NCBI RefSeq assembly: GCF_900111095.1
Contig: NZ_FOGB01000002.1
Span: 235,405-299,404, forward strand
Reading direction: 5' to 3'
From: Amphritea atlantica
GTDB lineage: Bacteria > Pseudomonadota > Gammaproteobacteria > Pseudomonadales > Balneatricaceae
Length of the DNA: 64,000 bases
Position numbers and translations under genes: made by a program. The notes beneath the pieces were generated by a model. That model saw only the letters and a program-made list of their open reading frames with translations. It was not told the origin of the DNA and did no database searches. Of the stretch, positions 46,484-55,104 are shown piece by piece (positions within the stretch are counted from its first letter, which is position 1; the number at the start of each line of letters is the position of its first letter).

Positions 46484-47452
46484 ATGTCTGTTCCACCTTG
46501 CCGGTTCTCGATCGCGGCATCAGATGCGCCTGTTGAGTTGTTACCCCGGGATCTGAGTCCCTGGCAACAGGGTAACTGCGGCGTTGATTACGTACACCGA
46601 CTGGATTCCGGGCAGCCAGGGCCGGAACTGGTGATTCAGGCGCTCACCCATGGTAATGAGATCTGTGGTGCCAATGCCCTGCTGTGGCTGCTGGAAAACG
46701 GTATCCGGCCCCTCAGAGGGGCGCTGACGCTGATTTTTGCCAATGTTGACGCTTACAAAACATTCGATCCTCAGCGTCCGTTTGCCAGCCGCTGTCTCGA
46801 TGAGGATATGAACCGGGTCTGGCTGCCTGCCCGGCTGACCTGTCCCGATAGTCATGAAGCCCGTCGTGCGGTTGCGCTACTACCTTTTGTGGAAAATGCC
46901 GACAGCCTGCTGGATCTGCACTCCACCACCTTTGCTGTCGCGCCGATGCTGATCTATCCACAAAAAGGCTGCAACCGCAGCTTTGCCGACCGGCTTGATT
47001 TTCCTTTTCCGCATCTGCTCTATGATCTGGGCAGCTATCATGCCGGGATTCTGATCTCAGAACATGAGCGTCATAGCTCGGGTGGCGTATCGCTGGTGGC
47101 GGAGTGTGGTCAGCACTTTGCCAGATCAACCAGTCAGCAGGCACTGGCGATAACCCTGCGTTTCATCGCCCTGCATGGCATGCTGGACGGATCCGTTCAG
47201 TTGCCGGACTGGGGATATCAGCCCGATAGCAGCGCAGGGCATTACCGTATTGACCGGGTGTTGCAAGCAAACAGTGACCAGTTTCGCTTTGCTGAGCCTG
47301 TTAAAGGTTTCGAGCAATACAGTAAAGGCGAACTGATCGCGACCGATGATCAGGAACTGATTGCCGCGCCATTCGATAACTGCACCCTGATCATGCCCGC
47401 CAGGGTGCCGGTGGCCGGTGAAGAGGTGGTTACCCTTGCTGAACGCTTATAA
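46484..47452 (+). CDS. AstE/AspA-family zinc deacylase
   Basis: This 322-residue protein belongs to the succinylglutamate desuccinylase/aspartoacylase group (M14-like). Zinc ligands are in THGNE (near 55-59) and LDLHST (near 143-148), and SLVAECGQH carries the likely catalytic Glu. No other ast genes are nearby, so it may act on another acyl amino acid. AAAGAG lies 6 bases before the ATG at 46484; a TTG five codons earlier is less likely. Confidence 0.82.
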   Translation: MSVPPCRFSIAASDAPVELLPRDLSPWQQGNCGVDYVHRLDSGQPGPELVIQALTHGNEICGANALLWLLENGIRPLRGALTLIFANVDAYKTFDPQRPFASRCLDEDMNRVWLPARLTCPDSHEARRAVALLPFVENADSLLDLHSTTFAVAPMLIYPQKGCNRSFADRLDFPFPHLLYDLGSYHAGILISEHERHSSGGVSLVAECGQHFARSTSQQALAITLRFIALHGMLDGSVQLPDWGYQPDSSAGHYRIDRVLQANSDQFRFAEPVKGFEQYSKGELIATDDQELIAAPFDNCTLIMPARVPVAGEEVVTLAERL

Positions 47453-47484
47453 CATTCTGAGCAGAACCTGGACCAGGAGCATCA

Positions 47485-47997
47485 ATGGCCGTATCTGAAC
47501 AACAACTTGAGCTGATCGAACGGCAGTTGGGGCGTAAACCCCGTGGGCTGGTGGCGATCGCCTGGCAAAACCAACAGGGAATCCCCGCAGTATTACAGAT
47601 GCGCTCTCTGGTGGATGATCAGCCTTTTCCCACACTGTACTGGTTGAGCTCGAAAGATCTCTATCAGGCGATTGCTGAGATTGAAACCGGTGGCGAGGTG
47701 AAGCGGATCGAACAGCAGATCGAAACCGATGATGAGCTGCGCTGTGCGCATCTGGCCGATCAGCAGCGCTATGTGGATCTGCGCTGGCAGCTGATGGCAG
47801 AGGAGGACCGGCAACGTATAGCCACACTGGGATTCAGCGATCTGTTCGACCATTACGGCATCGGCGGAATTCGCCACTGGGAGAAAGTGCGCTGTCTGCA
47901 TATGCAGTATGCCTTCCATCTGGCCGCGGGGGGCACGGCAATAGGCCGGTTACTGGATAACCGCTATGGTCTGGATAAACTGCAACTGACGCAGTAG
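47485..47997 (+). CDS. DUF501 protein
   Basis: This 170-residue protein matches DUF501: GRKPRGLVAIAWQ near the start, TLYWLSSKDL (about 50-59) and RHWEKVRCLHMQYAFHLA (about 130-147). The function is unknown. In many bacteria the gene stands near exopolyphosphatase or other housekeeping genes. Here it follows the AstE-like gene by 32 bases and has AGGAGC before its ATG. Confidence 0.85.
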   Translation: MAVSEQQLELIERQLGRKPRGLVAIAWQNQQGIPAVLQMRSLVDDQPFPTLYWLSSKDLYQAIAEIETGGEVKRIEQQIETDDELRCAHLADQQRYVDLRWQLMAEEDRQRIATLGFSDLFDHYGIGGIRHWEKVRCLHMQYAFHLAAGGTAIGRLLDNRYGLDKLQLTQ

Positions 47998-48007
47998 ATT
48001 CAGGCAA

Positions 48008-48035
48008 TAAAAAAGCAGGCCAGGGCCTGCTTTTC
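48008..48035. terminator. Bidirectional terminator between DUF501 and the ferredoxin gene
   Basis: AAAAGCAGGCC (48011-48021) and GGCCTGCTTTT (48024-48034) form a near-perfect hairpin with A and T tracts on both sides. It lies between two convergent genes. Confidence 0.9.
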
Positions 48036-48051
48036 TGAACTATGTAAGCGC

Positions 48052-48324
<273 letters not shown>

Positions 48325-48340
48325 TTACAATTACTAAAAA

Positions 48341-48832
<492 letters not shown>

Positions 48833-49006
48833 TTACTCTGCTTGAATGAATATTAGCAAATCCGCAAGTGCGCGATATTAGCTGAATTGCAAGGCTATCA
48901 CAAATACAATAATGGAATGTATTGATCTTTGGTGGTTATAAGAAGAATTTTTTTAATAATGTTATAGAATATCGCTATTGAGAATGGATGAAACAAAGGT
49001 GAGCGG

Positions 49007-50269
49007 ATGAAAATAAATCAACACCTGGCCCAACTGCTGATTGCAGTCTGTGTGGCTCTGCTGAGTGGTTGTCAGACCCTGCAAAATATCGATAAAGGCC
49101 TCTACGATGTCGCTGAATCGATCACGGAAACCGACCGGGTTACCGGACAGCGAACCCTCAGTACGGCGGACCGCAGTGCACAGATACGTCAGGGGAATGC
49201 AGCGGTTGAACAGTTGCTGGCCGATGAAAAAAAGGCGGGGCGCAGGATAAACGCGGCGCTGGACAGCCGGCAGTATCAGCGACTGGTGCGTATTTTTGAC
49301 CGCATCCATCAGGTGAGTCATCTGAGTCAGGAGCGCTGGCAGCCGATACTGATCGATCGGGATTCATTTAATGCTTTCACCACCGGGGGAACCTATATTG
49401 TGGTTCACCGTGGACTGATGCAGCAGCTTAATGATGATGAAGTGGCAGCGGTTGTTGGCCATGAGATCGCGCATACCGTCGCCAACCACGCCGGTGAACG
49501 GCAAACGACGCAGCAGATCAGCACCCTGGCATCCAGCGCCGCCCGAAAGCAGGGATATCAGGCTGCCTATACGCACGAGCTGGAACGGGAAGCGGACCGT
49601 ATCGGTGTGCTTTATGCGGCACTGGCCGGTTTTGACCCCTATGCTGCCACCGGCATCTGGCAACGACAGTATCAGCAGCAGGGAAACGCCCGCAGCCTGT
49701 TTGCCCATGACCACCCGGTGAATGCTGAGCGCGCTGCCGAAACCCGGGCCCTGGCCGACCGGGTGAAACAGTACTACCAGCCCGGCAGAATAAACCCCAA
49801 CGCGGCACAACTGCGCGACAACAACAGCCTGTGGCAGAAACACCAGAATCGCGATCAGGAACTGGCTGGCGAAGGCGGCGGTGTTACCGCGATTCTGTCC
49901 ACCGCCCTGGGCGCGTATGTGGATCATCAACAGGCGAAGCGGGAGGCTGTGAGGCAGTCTCAGTATGCCCAGTTTGTCAAAGCGGTGGAAAGCTATATGA
50001 AACTGGAACAGCAGCGCCGTGCGACGGATAAAAGCTGGACCACCCGCTGGCGCTATTCCGGCAACCTGCCGCTGAAAGGGGTCATCATGGGCTTTCTCGC
50101 TCAGGACAGCACGGGCAAAATCCACCGCTATGTTGCCCATCAGCCCGGCATCGTCCGCCCGGGCCAGCGTTTCACCCTGACCTTCAAAACCAACGACGGC
50201 CTTACGCTGAAGCAGATAGAAGCGATGAAAGCCCGGTATTATGTCGATGACGCAATGCCGGCGAGGTAA
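49007..50269 (+). CDS. M48-family metalloprotease lipoprotein
   Basis: This 420-residue protein has a lipoprotein signal (LLSGC, Cys22). The M48 active site is HEIAH (about 152-156) with the third ligand in EREADRIG (about 195-202). It resembles LoiP/YcaL-type outer-membrane proteases. The C-terminal part (about 270-415) is Gln/Arg-rich and has a beta segment (RWRYSGNLPLKG) not usual in the shortest members. AT-rich sequence lies before the gene. Confidence 0.9.
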   Translation: MKINQHLAQLLIAVCVALLSGCQTLQNIDKGLYDVAESITETDRVTGQRTLSTADRSAQIRQGNAAVEQLLADEKKAGRRINAALDSRQYQRLVRIFDRIHQVSHLSQERWQPILIDRDSFNAFTTGGTYIVVHRGLMQQLNDDEVAAVVGHEIAHTVANHAGERQTTQQISTLASSAARKQGYQAAYTHELEREADRIGVLYAALAGFDPYAATGIWQRQYQQQGNARSLFAHDHPVNAERAAETRALADRVKQYYQPGRINPNAAQLRDNNSLWQKHQNRDQELAGEGGGVTAILSTALGAYVDHQQAKREAVRQSQYAQFVKAVESYMKLEQQRRATDKSWTTRWRYSGNLPLKGVIMGFLAQDSTGKIHRYVAHQPGIVRPGQRFTLTFKTNDGLTLKQIEAMKARYYVDDAMPAR

Positions 50270-50280
50270 AGCTTTTTTAA

Positions 50281-50350
50281 GTGGCTAGTGGTTAGAACGT
50301 CGCTTCGCGACTGCTAGTGGCTAGTCAGAGCCTCCGTTAGCGCGGAGGCT
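50281..50350. repeat. Stem-loop module repeat, left flank of the accessory island
   Basis: CTAGTGGTTAG and CTAGTGGCTAG linkers alternate with compact hairpins: GTCGC/GCGAC around TTC and GCCTCCG/CGGAGGC around a 6-base loop. The element begins 12 bases after the M48 stop. The rest of the gap to 50532 is AT-rich with no gene. Confidence 0.6.
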
Positions 50351-50532
50351 GTGGTTTAATGTTTCATTTGAATGAAGTGTATGGAAGGTCCAAGCCTACT
50401 CTGTAGGTACGAGCAATAGGAGTTTGCTTGTGATTTGGCTGTCTGCATATACAGTATTATGTGGATTTATACTAGTTTTGGTGCTAGATTGCTTCACCGT
50501 TGTTAAGCTATAACAGTATATAGGAGGACTTT

Positions 50533-50967
50533 ATGGCAAATTTACAAGATGTTGCTCAGTACTTCCTTTACTTGGATGGCACCAATGAAGGGGATGGAAT
50601 CTCAAATTTGAAACTGCAAAAGCTGGTCTATTATGCCCAAGGCTTTTATAGCGCAATATTTGATAAGCCTCTGTTTAATGAAGATATTTCAGCTTGGACT
50701 CATGGTCCGGTGGTTCCCGATTTATACCATCAGTACAAGCAGTGCGGTAGCAATCATATACCCCCAGTAAATGACTTTGACGCAAGCTCTTTGGAAAAGG
50801 ATGAGCTTGAGCTTATTGAAGAAGTTTTTGAAGTTTTTGGCCAATACTCGGCATGGAAGTTACGAAACATGACTCATGAAGAGTCTCCGTGGCTTGATCA
50901 TGAAGCTGACGCAGGTGTTATACCTAAAAAAGTCATAACCGAGTACTTCAAAACACGCATCAATTAA
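50533..50967 (+). CDS. DUF4065 (Panacea/SocA-like) protein, probable antitoxin
   Basis: This 144-residue protein contains the DUF4065 core: LKLQKLVYYAQGFYSA (27-42) and the WTHGPVVPDLYHQYK segment (about 55-69). This domain neutralises many different toxins (SocA and Panacea antitoxins) and also occurs in phage proteins. AGGAGG stands 5 bases before the ATG. It shares one base with the next gene, the arrangement expected of an antitoxin-toxin pair. It is AT-rich compared with the flanking chromosome. Confidence 0.85.
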   Translation: MANLQDVAQYFLYLDGTNEGDGISNLKLQKLVYYAQGFYSAIFDKPLFNEDISAWTHGPVVPDLYHQYKQCGSNHIPPVNDFDASSLEKDELELIEEVFEVFGQYSAWKLRNMTHEESPWLDHEADAGVIPKKVITEYFKTRIN

Positions 50968-51374
50968 TGGGCAGAATAAAAAAGCAAAAAACCAAGCAAG
51001 GAAGCTTGGTTAAATCTGTGGAACCCTCTAATTACGATCAGAAGCCGCCGATCTTCTCTCTAGAGAAGCTTCAGCCAGGAAAATATTGTCTCTCTGAGCT
51101 TGATCAAGAAAATAAGGCGATGTTTGCCGATGCTATTTTTCGCAGAAAGAACTTAACTTGGAATGATATTAAACGTGCCGACAGGCATGGGTTGGGTACT
51201 GAAAAAATTGCTAAGAATGCAATTAAAGCCCCTATTCCAAAGTTCATAACTGACGATATGGAAACTTACCTAGTCTTTAGATATCACGGCTTAAAGCCAA
51301 TGGTTGGATATAGGCAACGAGACGTTTTTTATGTCTTGTGGTTTGATTCAGACTTCACGCTATATGATCACTAA
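50967..51374 (+). CDS. Probable toxin partner of the DUF4065 protein
   Basis: This 135-residue protein has a basic N-terminus (MGRIKKQKTKQGSL) and a folded C-terminal part with NLTWNDIKRADRHGLG (about 62-77), PIPKFITDD and the ending VLWFDSDFTLYDH. I do not recognise a named toxin family. Its overlap with a DUF4065 gene and its small size make it the likely cognate toxin. Substrate and activity are unknown. Confidence 0.7.
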   Translation: MGRIKKQKTKQGSLVKSVEPSNYDQKPPIFSLEKLQPGKYCLSELDQENKAMFADAIFRRKNLTWNDIKRADRHGLGTEKIAKNAIKAPIPKFITDDMETYLVFRYHGLKPMVGYRQRDVFYVLWFDSDFTLYDH

Positions 51375-51432
51375 TATCGCTCTCTGCGGAAACAGGAGCG
51401 CAGTGTAAAAATTGTCGGACAGCAGCGCAATA

Positions 51433-52590
51433 TTAGCTTTGGTTGTGCTGGACAATGAATTTTGCACGTTCATAAAGTTCATCGAATGTAATAATTTCAG
51501 GGTTAGATGTATTTTTACGAAGCAGCTCAAATGACCTCAGTTTGTCTTTGTTCACGCCTTGCTCCGATACAAATTCACCCATACTACCAATTACCAAATA
51601 GGATTTAGGTTGGTAATTATAAATTTCTTCGCCAGTTGGATTACCTTCACTATCACTGGGGTTAATTCTGCTAGATAGATTTTCTACTGCGGAGGCTACA
51701 GTACCTTGGACTTGCGCGATGGCACCAGCCAATTCTTTTGACGGCGCCCAGCAGCCAGATCGATAAGGCTTAGCCTCTAGTAGAGCAGTCGTGTGAGTCT
51801 TAATTTCAACAAAGCATAGATTGGAAATAATACCTTTTGTTTTCATAAGCGCATCAACACGCTTACCATGCGAATCTACACTATGCCCTTGGACTACTTG
51901 TTCTAACTTTCTATCATCGAGGCTGGACAAGAATATGTAACCTAGCCCATAACCAAATACCCAAGGGTTCTTTTCAAAGTACTTTTGCCATAAAGCTTCA
52001 TTTGAACATTTCTTTCTATTCTTTAAACCGTCGAAGTAGCTTTCGTCATTCAGAAGATTGCAATAGACACTTAACTGCTTCTTTCGGAAGCCTACCGCAA
52101 CAAGGTCTTCTGTTGTTACTTCGGATTTTAGTGCTTCAGCAAACAGCGCCTGATTTTCAGTAAGAAAAGCTTTTGCCTGATGAGTGGTTAAAGCTATTTT
52201 CCGAAGTTCCTCATCAGTAATGTTTACTTTGGCTCTGTTCTTGAAATCTACAGACTGAATATTTGCTAGAAATTCACAGAACCGACCTATTTCTTCACCT
52301 ACAAATGAAAATCCAGACCCATAAGGATGTCCTGTTTCTGATACAAACTTTTGGACAGATAAGACGAAGGTTTGCCTGGTGTCTTCTAAGAACTTCGCTG
52401 TTATATAAGTTTTTGCGTCTAGCTTCTTTCTTAAAACTACCTCGTCGCGCTCCTTTACATATTCATAGCCGTCTTCAGAGGGTAGAATTTTAGATGCGAT
52501 ACGAACTCTTCGCTCCTTGTCACCAAAGGCTTGGAGTGATGGACTTATATAGGTCTTGCCCGGCAAGGGGTTTTGGTAATCGTCATCCAT
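51433..52590 (-). CDS. Shedu (DUF4263) anti-phage nuclease
   Basis: This 385-residue protein has the DUF4263 C-terminal domain (about 195-380). FEKNPWVFGYGLGYIF (205-220) is the family signature; a PD-(D/E)xK-type core is present with Asp246 in KRVDALM and Glu262-x-Lys264 in CFVEIKTH. The N-terminal half (1-190) is a less conserved sensor-like region. Single-gene Shedu systems protect against phages by cutting DNA. It is AT-rich and convergent with the DUF4065 pair. The start is the only clear ATG. Confidence 0.88.
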   Translation of the reverse strand: MDDDYQNPLPGKTYISPSLQAFGDKERRVRIASKILPSEDGYEYVKERDEVVLRKKLDAKTYITAKFLEDTRQTFVLSVQKFVSETGHPYGSGFSFVGEEIGRFCEFLANIQSVDFKNRAKVNITDEELRKIALTTHQAKAFLTENQALFAEALKSEVTTEDLVAVGFRKKQLSVYCNLLNDESYFDGLKNRKKCSNEALWQKYFEKNPWVFGYGLGYIFLSSLDDRKLEQVVQGHSVDSHGKRVDALMKTKGIISNLCFVEIKTHTTALLEAKPYRSGCWAPSKELAGAIAQVQGTVASAVENLSSRINPSDSEGNPTGEEIYNYQPKSYLVIGSMGEFVSEQGVNKDKLRSFELLRKNTSNPEIITFDELYERAKFIVQHNQS

Positions 52591-53059
52591 AATTTCGATT
52601 TCTACTCCGCGAAGCTAACAATTTTTTATTCAGCCCCTACAAGCTTCAAGTTTTGCTACCTCGGAAGGTACATTTCTTTCTAGGGGCGGGTAAAAGGTGT
52701 ATCGCAGCAGCTGTAATATCAGGAATGTTTGGTTAAATATTCCAAGGCAAGGGCTGCCAGAGAGGAAAAAAGGATCAATGGTATTCATCCTGAATATCCG
52801 TCTGGACTGTCTTGAACGCCTGGCCGGGCTTCACAGACCAATCAAAATTACAGACTACGATACGGGTACTTCAGTTACCCACCAGATTTAACTATATCTC
52901 AGTAGTCCTGACGATTGCTACAAGCGCTTTTTCCGAGCAAGGAAACGCAGTTTCCGTCGAGCCACGAGCAACGGCTCTTTTGGAAAGCTGTTTTTCTGTG
53001 CTTTTTCTAGCAAGGAAACGAAGTTTCCGTCTAGCTACTAGCAGCCGCGTAGCGGCGAT
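52591..53059. other. 469-base gap without a supported gene
   Basis: The first two thirds hold only short frames without a ribosome binding site or family match. The last part (from 52934) is made of stem-loop modules described separately. No promoter, RNA gene or insertion-sequence end is recognisable. It might contain the remains of a lost gene. Confidence 0.6.
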
Positions 53060-53065
53060 CTAGCT
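52934..53065. repeat. Stem-loop module repeats, right flank of the accessory island
   Basis: Two copies of an AGCAAGGAAACG-x-AGTTTCCGTC unit (near 52937 and 53009) differ at few bases; each forms a GGAAAC/GTTTCC hairpin. The second continues through CTAGCTACTAG and a GCCGC/GCGGC hairpin and ends in CTAG, which supplies the TAG stop of rsmD (53060-53062). The CTAG linkers and tiny-loop hairpins are the same design as at 50281-50350. Confidence 0.65.
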
Positions 53066-53668
53066 CCTTTTGTAAAGTCGATAGGTAACCTGTCCGGCGG
53101 TTTTTTCCCGATACAGTTGCCAGTTATCCGGCACCCTAGGGTCAGTGAGTTCTTTTTCGGTTTCCAGGTAGATCATGGCGTTGTCTGTCAGCATGCTTTT
53201 CTGTTCCAGCAACAGGCAGCACTGTTCGGCCAGGTCTTTGCGGAAGGGCGGGTCGATAAACACTACATCGAACTGAACTTCGAGATCGCTGCTACGTTTT
53301 TCCAGCCAGTCGAGCGCAGAACCGGTGATCAGTTCGGCATACTGGGTTTTCAGGTCCTGTATGTTTTGTCGCAGCTGCCGGATTACCGTTGACGAGTTGT
53401 CGATCATGGTGACATGGGTGGCGCCGCGGGAGAGGGCTTCGAAGCCCAGTGCACCGCTGCCGCTGAACAGGTCAAGACAGCGTCCGCCGGGGATATACAG
53501 GGCCAGCCAGTTGAACAGGGTTTCCCTGACCCGGTCGGGGGTGGGTCTGAGGCCTTCAATTTCAGGGAAGTTCAGCTTTCGGCCACGCCACTCACCGCCA
53601 ATAATGCGTAGCTGTTGGTTTCCTGAACTGATTTTCTGCGAGCTTCGCTCTGGGCGGCGTCTGGCCAT
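53060..53668 (-). CDS. rsmD: RsmD, 16S rRNA (guanine-966 N2)-methyltransferase
   Basis: This 202-residue enzyme has the RsmD start pattern LRIIGGEWRGRKLNFPE, then RPTPDRVRETLFNWL (about 41-55), the SAM site LDLFSGSGALGFEAL (about 65-79) and the catalytic DPPF (near 140). AAGGAATAAAC precedes the ATG. It follows the M16-like gene on the same strand and is divergent, as a pair, from ftsY. Its stop codon coincides with the end of a repeat element. Confidence 0.96.
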   Translation of the reverse strand: MARRRPERSSQKISSGNQQLRIIGGEWRGRKLNFPEIEGLRPTPDRVRETLFNWLALYIPGGRCLDLFSGSGALGFEALSRGATHVTMIDNSSTVIRQLRQNIQDLKTQYAELITGSALDWLEKRSSDLEVQFDVVFIDPPFRKDLAEQCCLLLEQKSMLTDNAMIYLETEKELTDPRVPDNWQLYREKTAGQVTYRLYKRS

Positions 53669-53704
53669 GTTTATTCCTTACTGTACTGTCGAACCCGGTA
53701 TTGG

Positions 53705-54940
53705 TCAGTATGCCGGCAGGGTTATCTGATAGCGGCCCGGGTTGTTGAGAAAACTGCTGATTGTTTGCCGAACCTGGCTGTTGCTGGTTTGCCTGAGTCG
53801 GGTGTCGAAGCTGTTCAGGTAGTCAGTGGGTAATTGATAGAAGGCGATGGTATCCAGCATCCCCAACTGACTGTCTGTCTGTTCCATCAGCGTATCGAAG
53901 TTTGTTTGCAGCGTGGTGCGGGCCTTATCGATCAGTTCATCGCTGAGTTGCGCCTGCAATGACTCCAGCAGCGCTGTCAGATCGGTATCGGCTTTGATCC
54001 CCGGCCCCTGCAGAATCATAGCGAGATAGCCCTGCTTGTCCAGTGATTTCCAGATTAGTCGTGAAGTTGCCTGGTGTTGCTGCAACAACTGTTGCAGGGT
54101 TCTCACCGCCAGCAGTTCAGAGAGGAAATCCTGCTGCTGTCGTCCGGGCAGGGCGATTCCCCACAGTTTGTAGGTTTGATTACTGACCGGCTCCAGCTGA
54201 ACCGGCGTTGGCGTAAGGGGTGTCGGTGTAAGACTGGGAGTAATATTGCTTTCCTTTAATAACGGCGCCAGGGTTTCGGCTAATGCCGCGACATCAGGCC
54301 CTTGCAGGGTCAGGGTCATCGCTCCCGCCGAGGTGCTGCTGCGGTAAAAGTCGGCAAAGCGTTGCAGCGGGTGCACGGACAGCGGACCGTTAAGCAGGTT
54401 TCTGAAGCGATTGAGCAGGCGGCTTTCAGGATCTTTCAGGTTGAGATACTGTTCCGCTTCCAGTCGCTCCCAGCGTTTTTCAAGATCGTCGCCGGGCTGA
54501 TAATTGCTGAGTTGCTGTAACAGCGTAGTGGTCATCTCTGCTATTGCTGCGTGCTCCCCGCTGCGGTCTGCTGGCAGGGTTACGGCGATGGTTATGCGAT
54601 CATCTGATGCTTCAGAGGCTAATTTTGCCCCGAGTTGGCTAAACGGCGGCTGTGTGGCTAACCCTGCCAGTTGCTGCTGCAGCTGTTGCAGTAACAGTTG
54701 TTGCAGAAGTTGCTGATCGCCATTGATCGCGGCGCCGGTGCGCAGGAGAAATCTCAGCTGGAGGTAGGGGGCTTTATCCTGACTAACGTAGTAGACCGGA
54801 CTCTCAGCCAGCTTCTGTATACTGATGAAATCCCTGGATCGGTTCTGGCCCGCCGTCAGCAGTACGATCGCAATTGCAACGATCCAGACAATGACCTTCA
54901 GGTAGGTTCGGTTGAATAGTGGGGATTTTGCTTCCGGCAT
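53705..54940 (-). CDS. Membrane-anchored M16-like protein without zinc motif
   Basis: This 411-residue protein has an N-terminal hydrophobic anchor (about 13-30) and a C-terminal M16-peptidase-like layout, but no HxxEH motif is present. The segment at about 80-95 is almost only Gln and Leu. In related genomes one or two M16 genes stand between rsmD and ftsY, and one of the pair is often non-catalytic. Here only the degenerate form is present. Its start has AGGAACAACCG upstream. Confidence 0.75.
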   Translation of the reverse strand: MPEAKSPLFNRTYLKVIVWIVAIAIVLLTAGQNRSRDFISIQKLAESPVYYVSQDKAPYLQLRFLLRTGAAINGDQQLLQQLLLQQLQQQLAGLATQPPFSQLGAKLASEASDDRITIAVTLPADRSGEHAAIAEMTTTLLQQLSNYQPGDDLEKRWERLEAEQYLNLKDPESRLLNRFRNLLNGPLSVHPLQRFADFYRSSTSAGAMTLTLQGPDVAALAETLAPLLKESNITPSLTPTPLTPTPVQLEPVSNQTYKLWGIALPGRQQQDFLSELLAVRTLQQLLQQHQATSRLIWKSLDKQGYLAMILQGPGIKADTDLTALLESLQAQLSDELIDKARTTLQTNFDTLMEQTDSQLGMLDTIAFYQLPTDYLNSFDTRLRQTSNSQVRQTISSFLNNPGRYQITLPAY

Positions 54941-55104
54941 CGGTTGTTCCTGGTCATTTTCTGGCCTGTTTTCAGTGCCCCAGCCGGTCTTTACTATGGT
55001 AAGATAGGCGGCCTAAATGAAACATACAGGACGACTCGCAGTTGGAACAGGGACTACCCTGTTTTTTTGCATCTTCAGCGCCTGACATCGGACAGTAATC
55101 AAGC

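Noticed and set aside
49364-50140. 258-residue open frame on the minus strand
   Set aside because: It is opposite the M48 protease gene with intact active site.
52697-52891. 64-residue open frame in the gap before rsmD
   Set aside because: It lacks a ribosome binding site, family match and composition of a real gene.
50281-53065. CRISPR array from repeated hairpins
   Set aside because: The repeats are irregular in length and spacing, and no unique spacers of constant size or cas genes are present.
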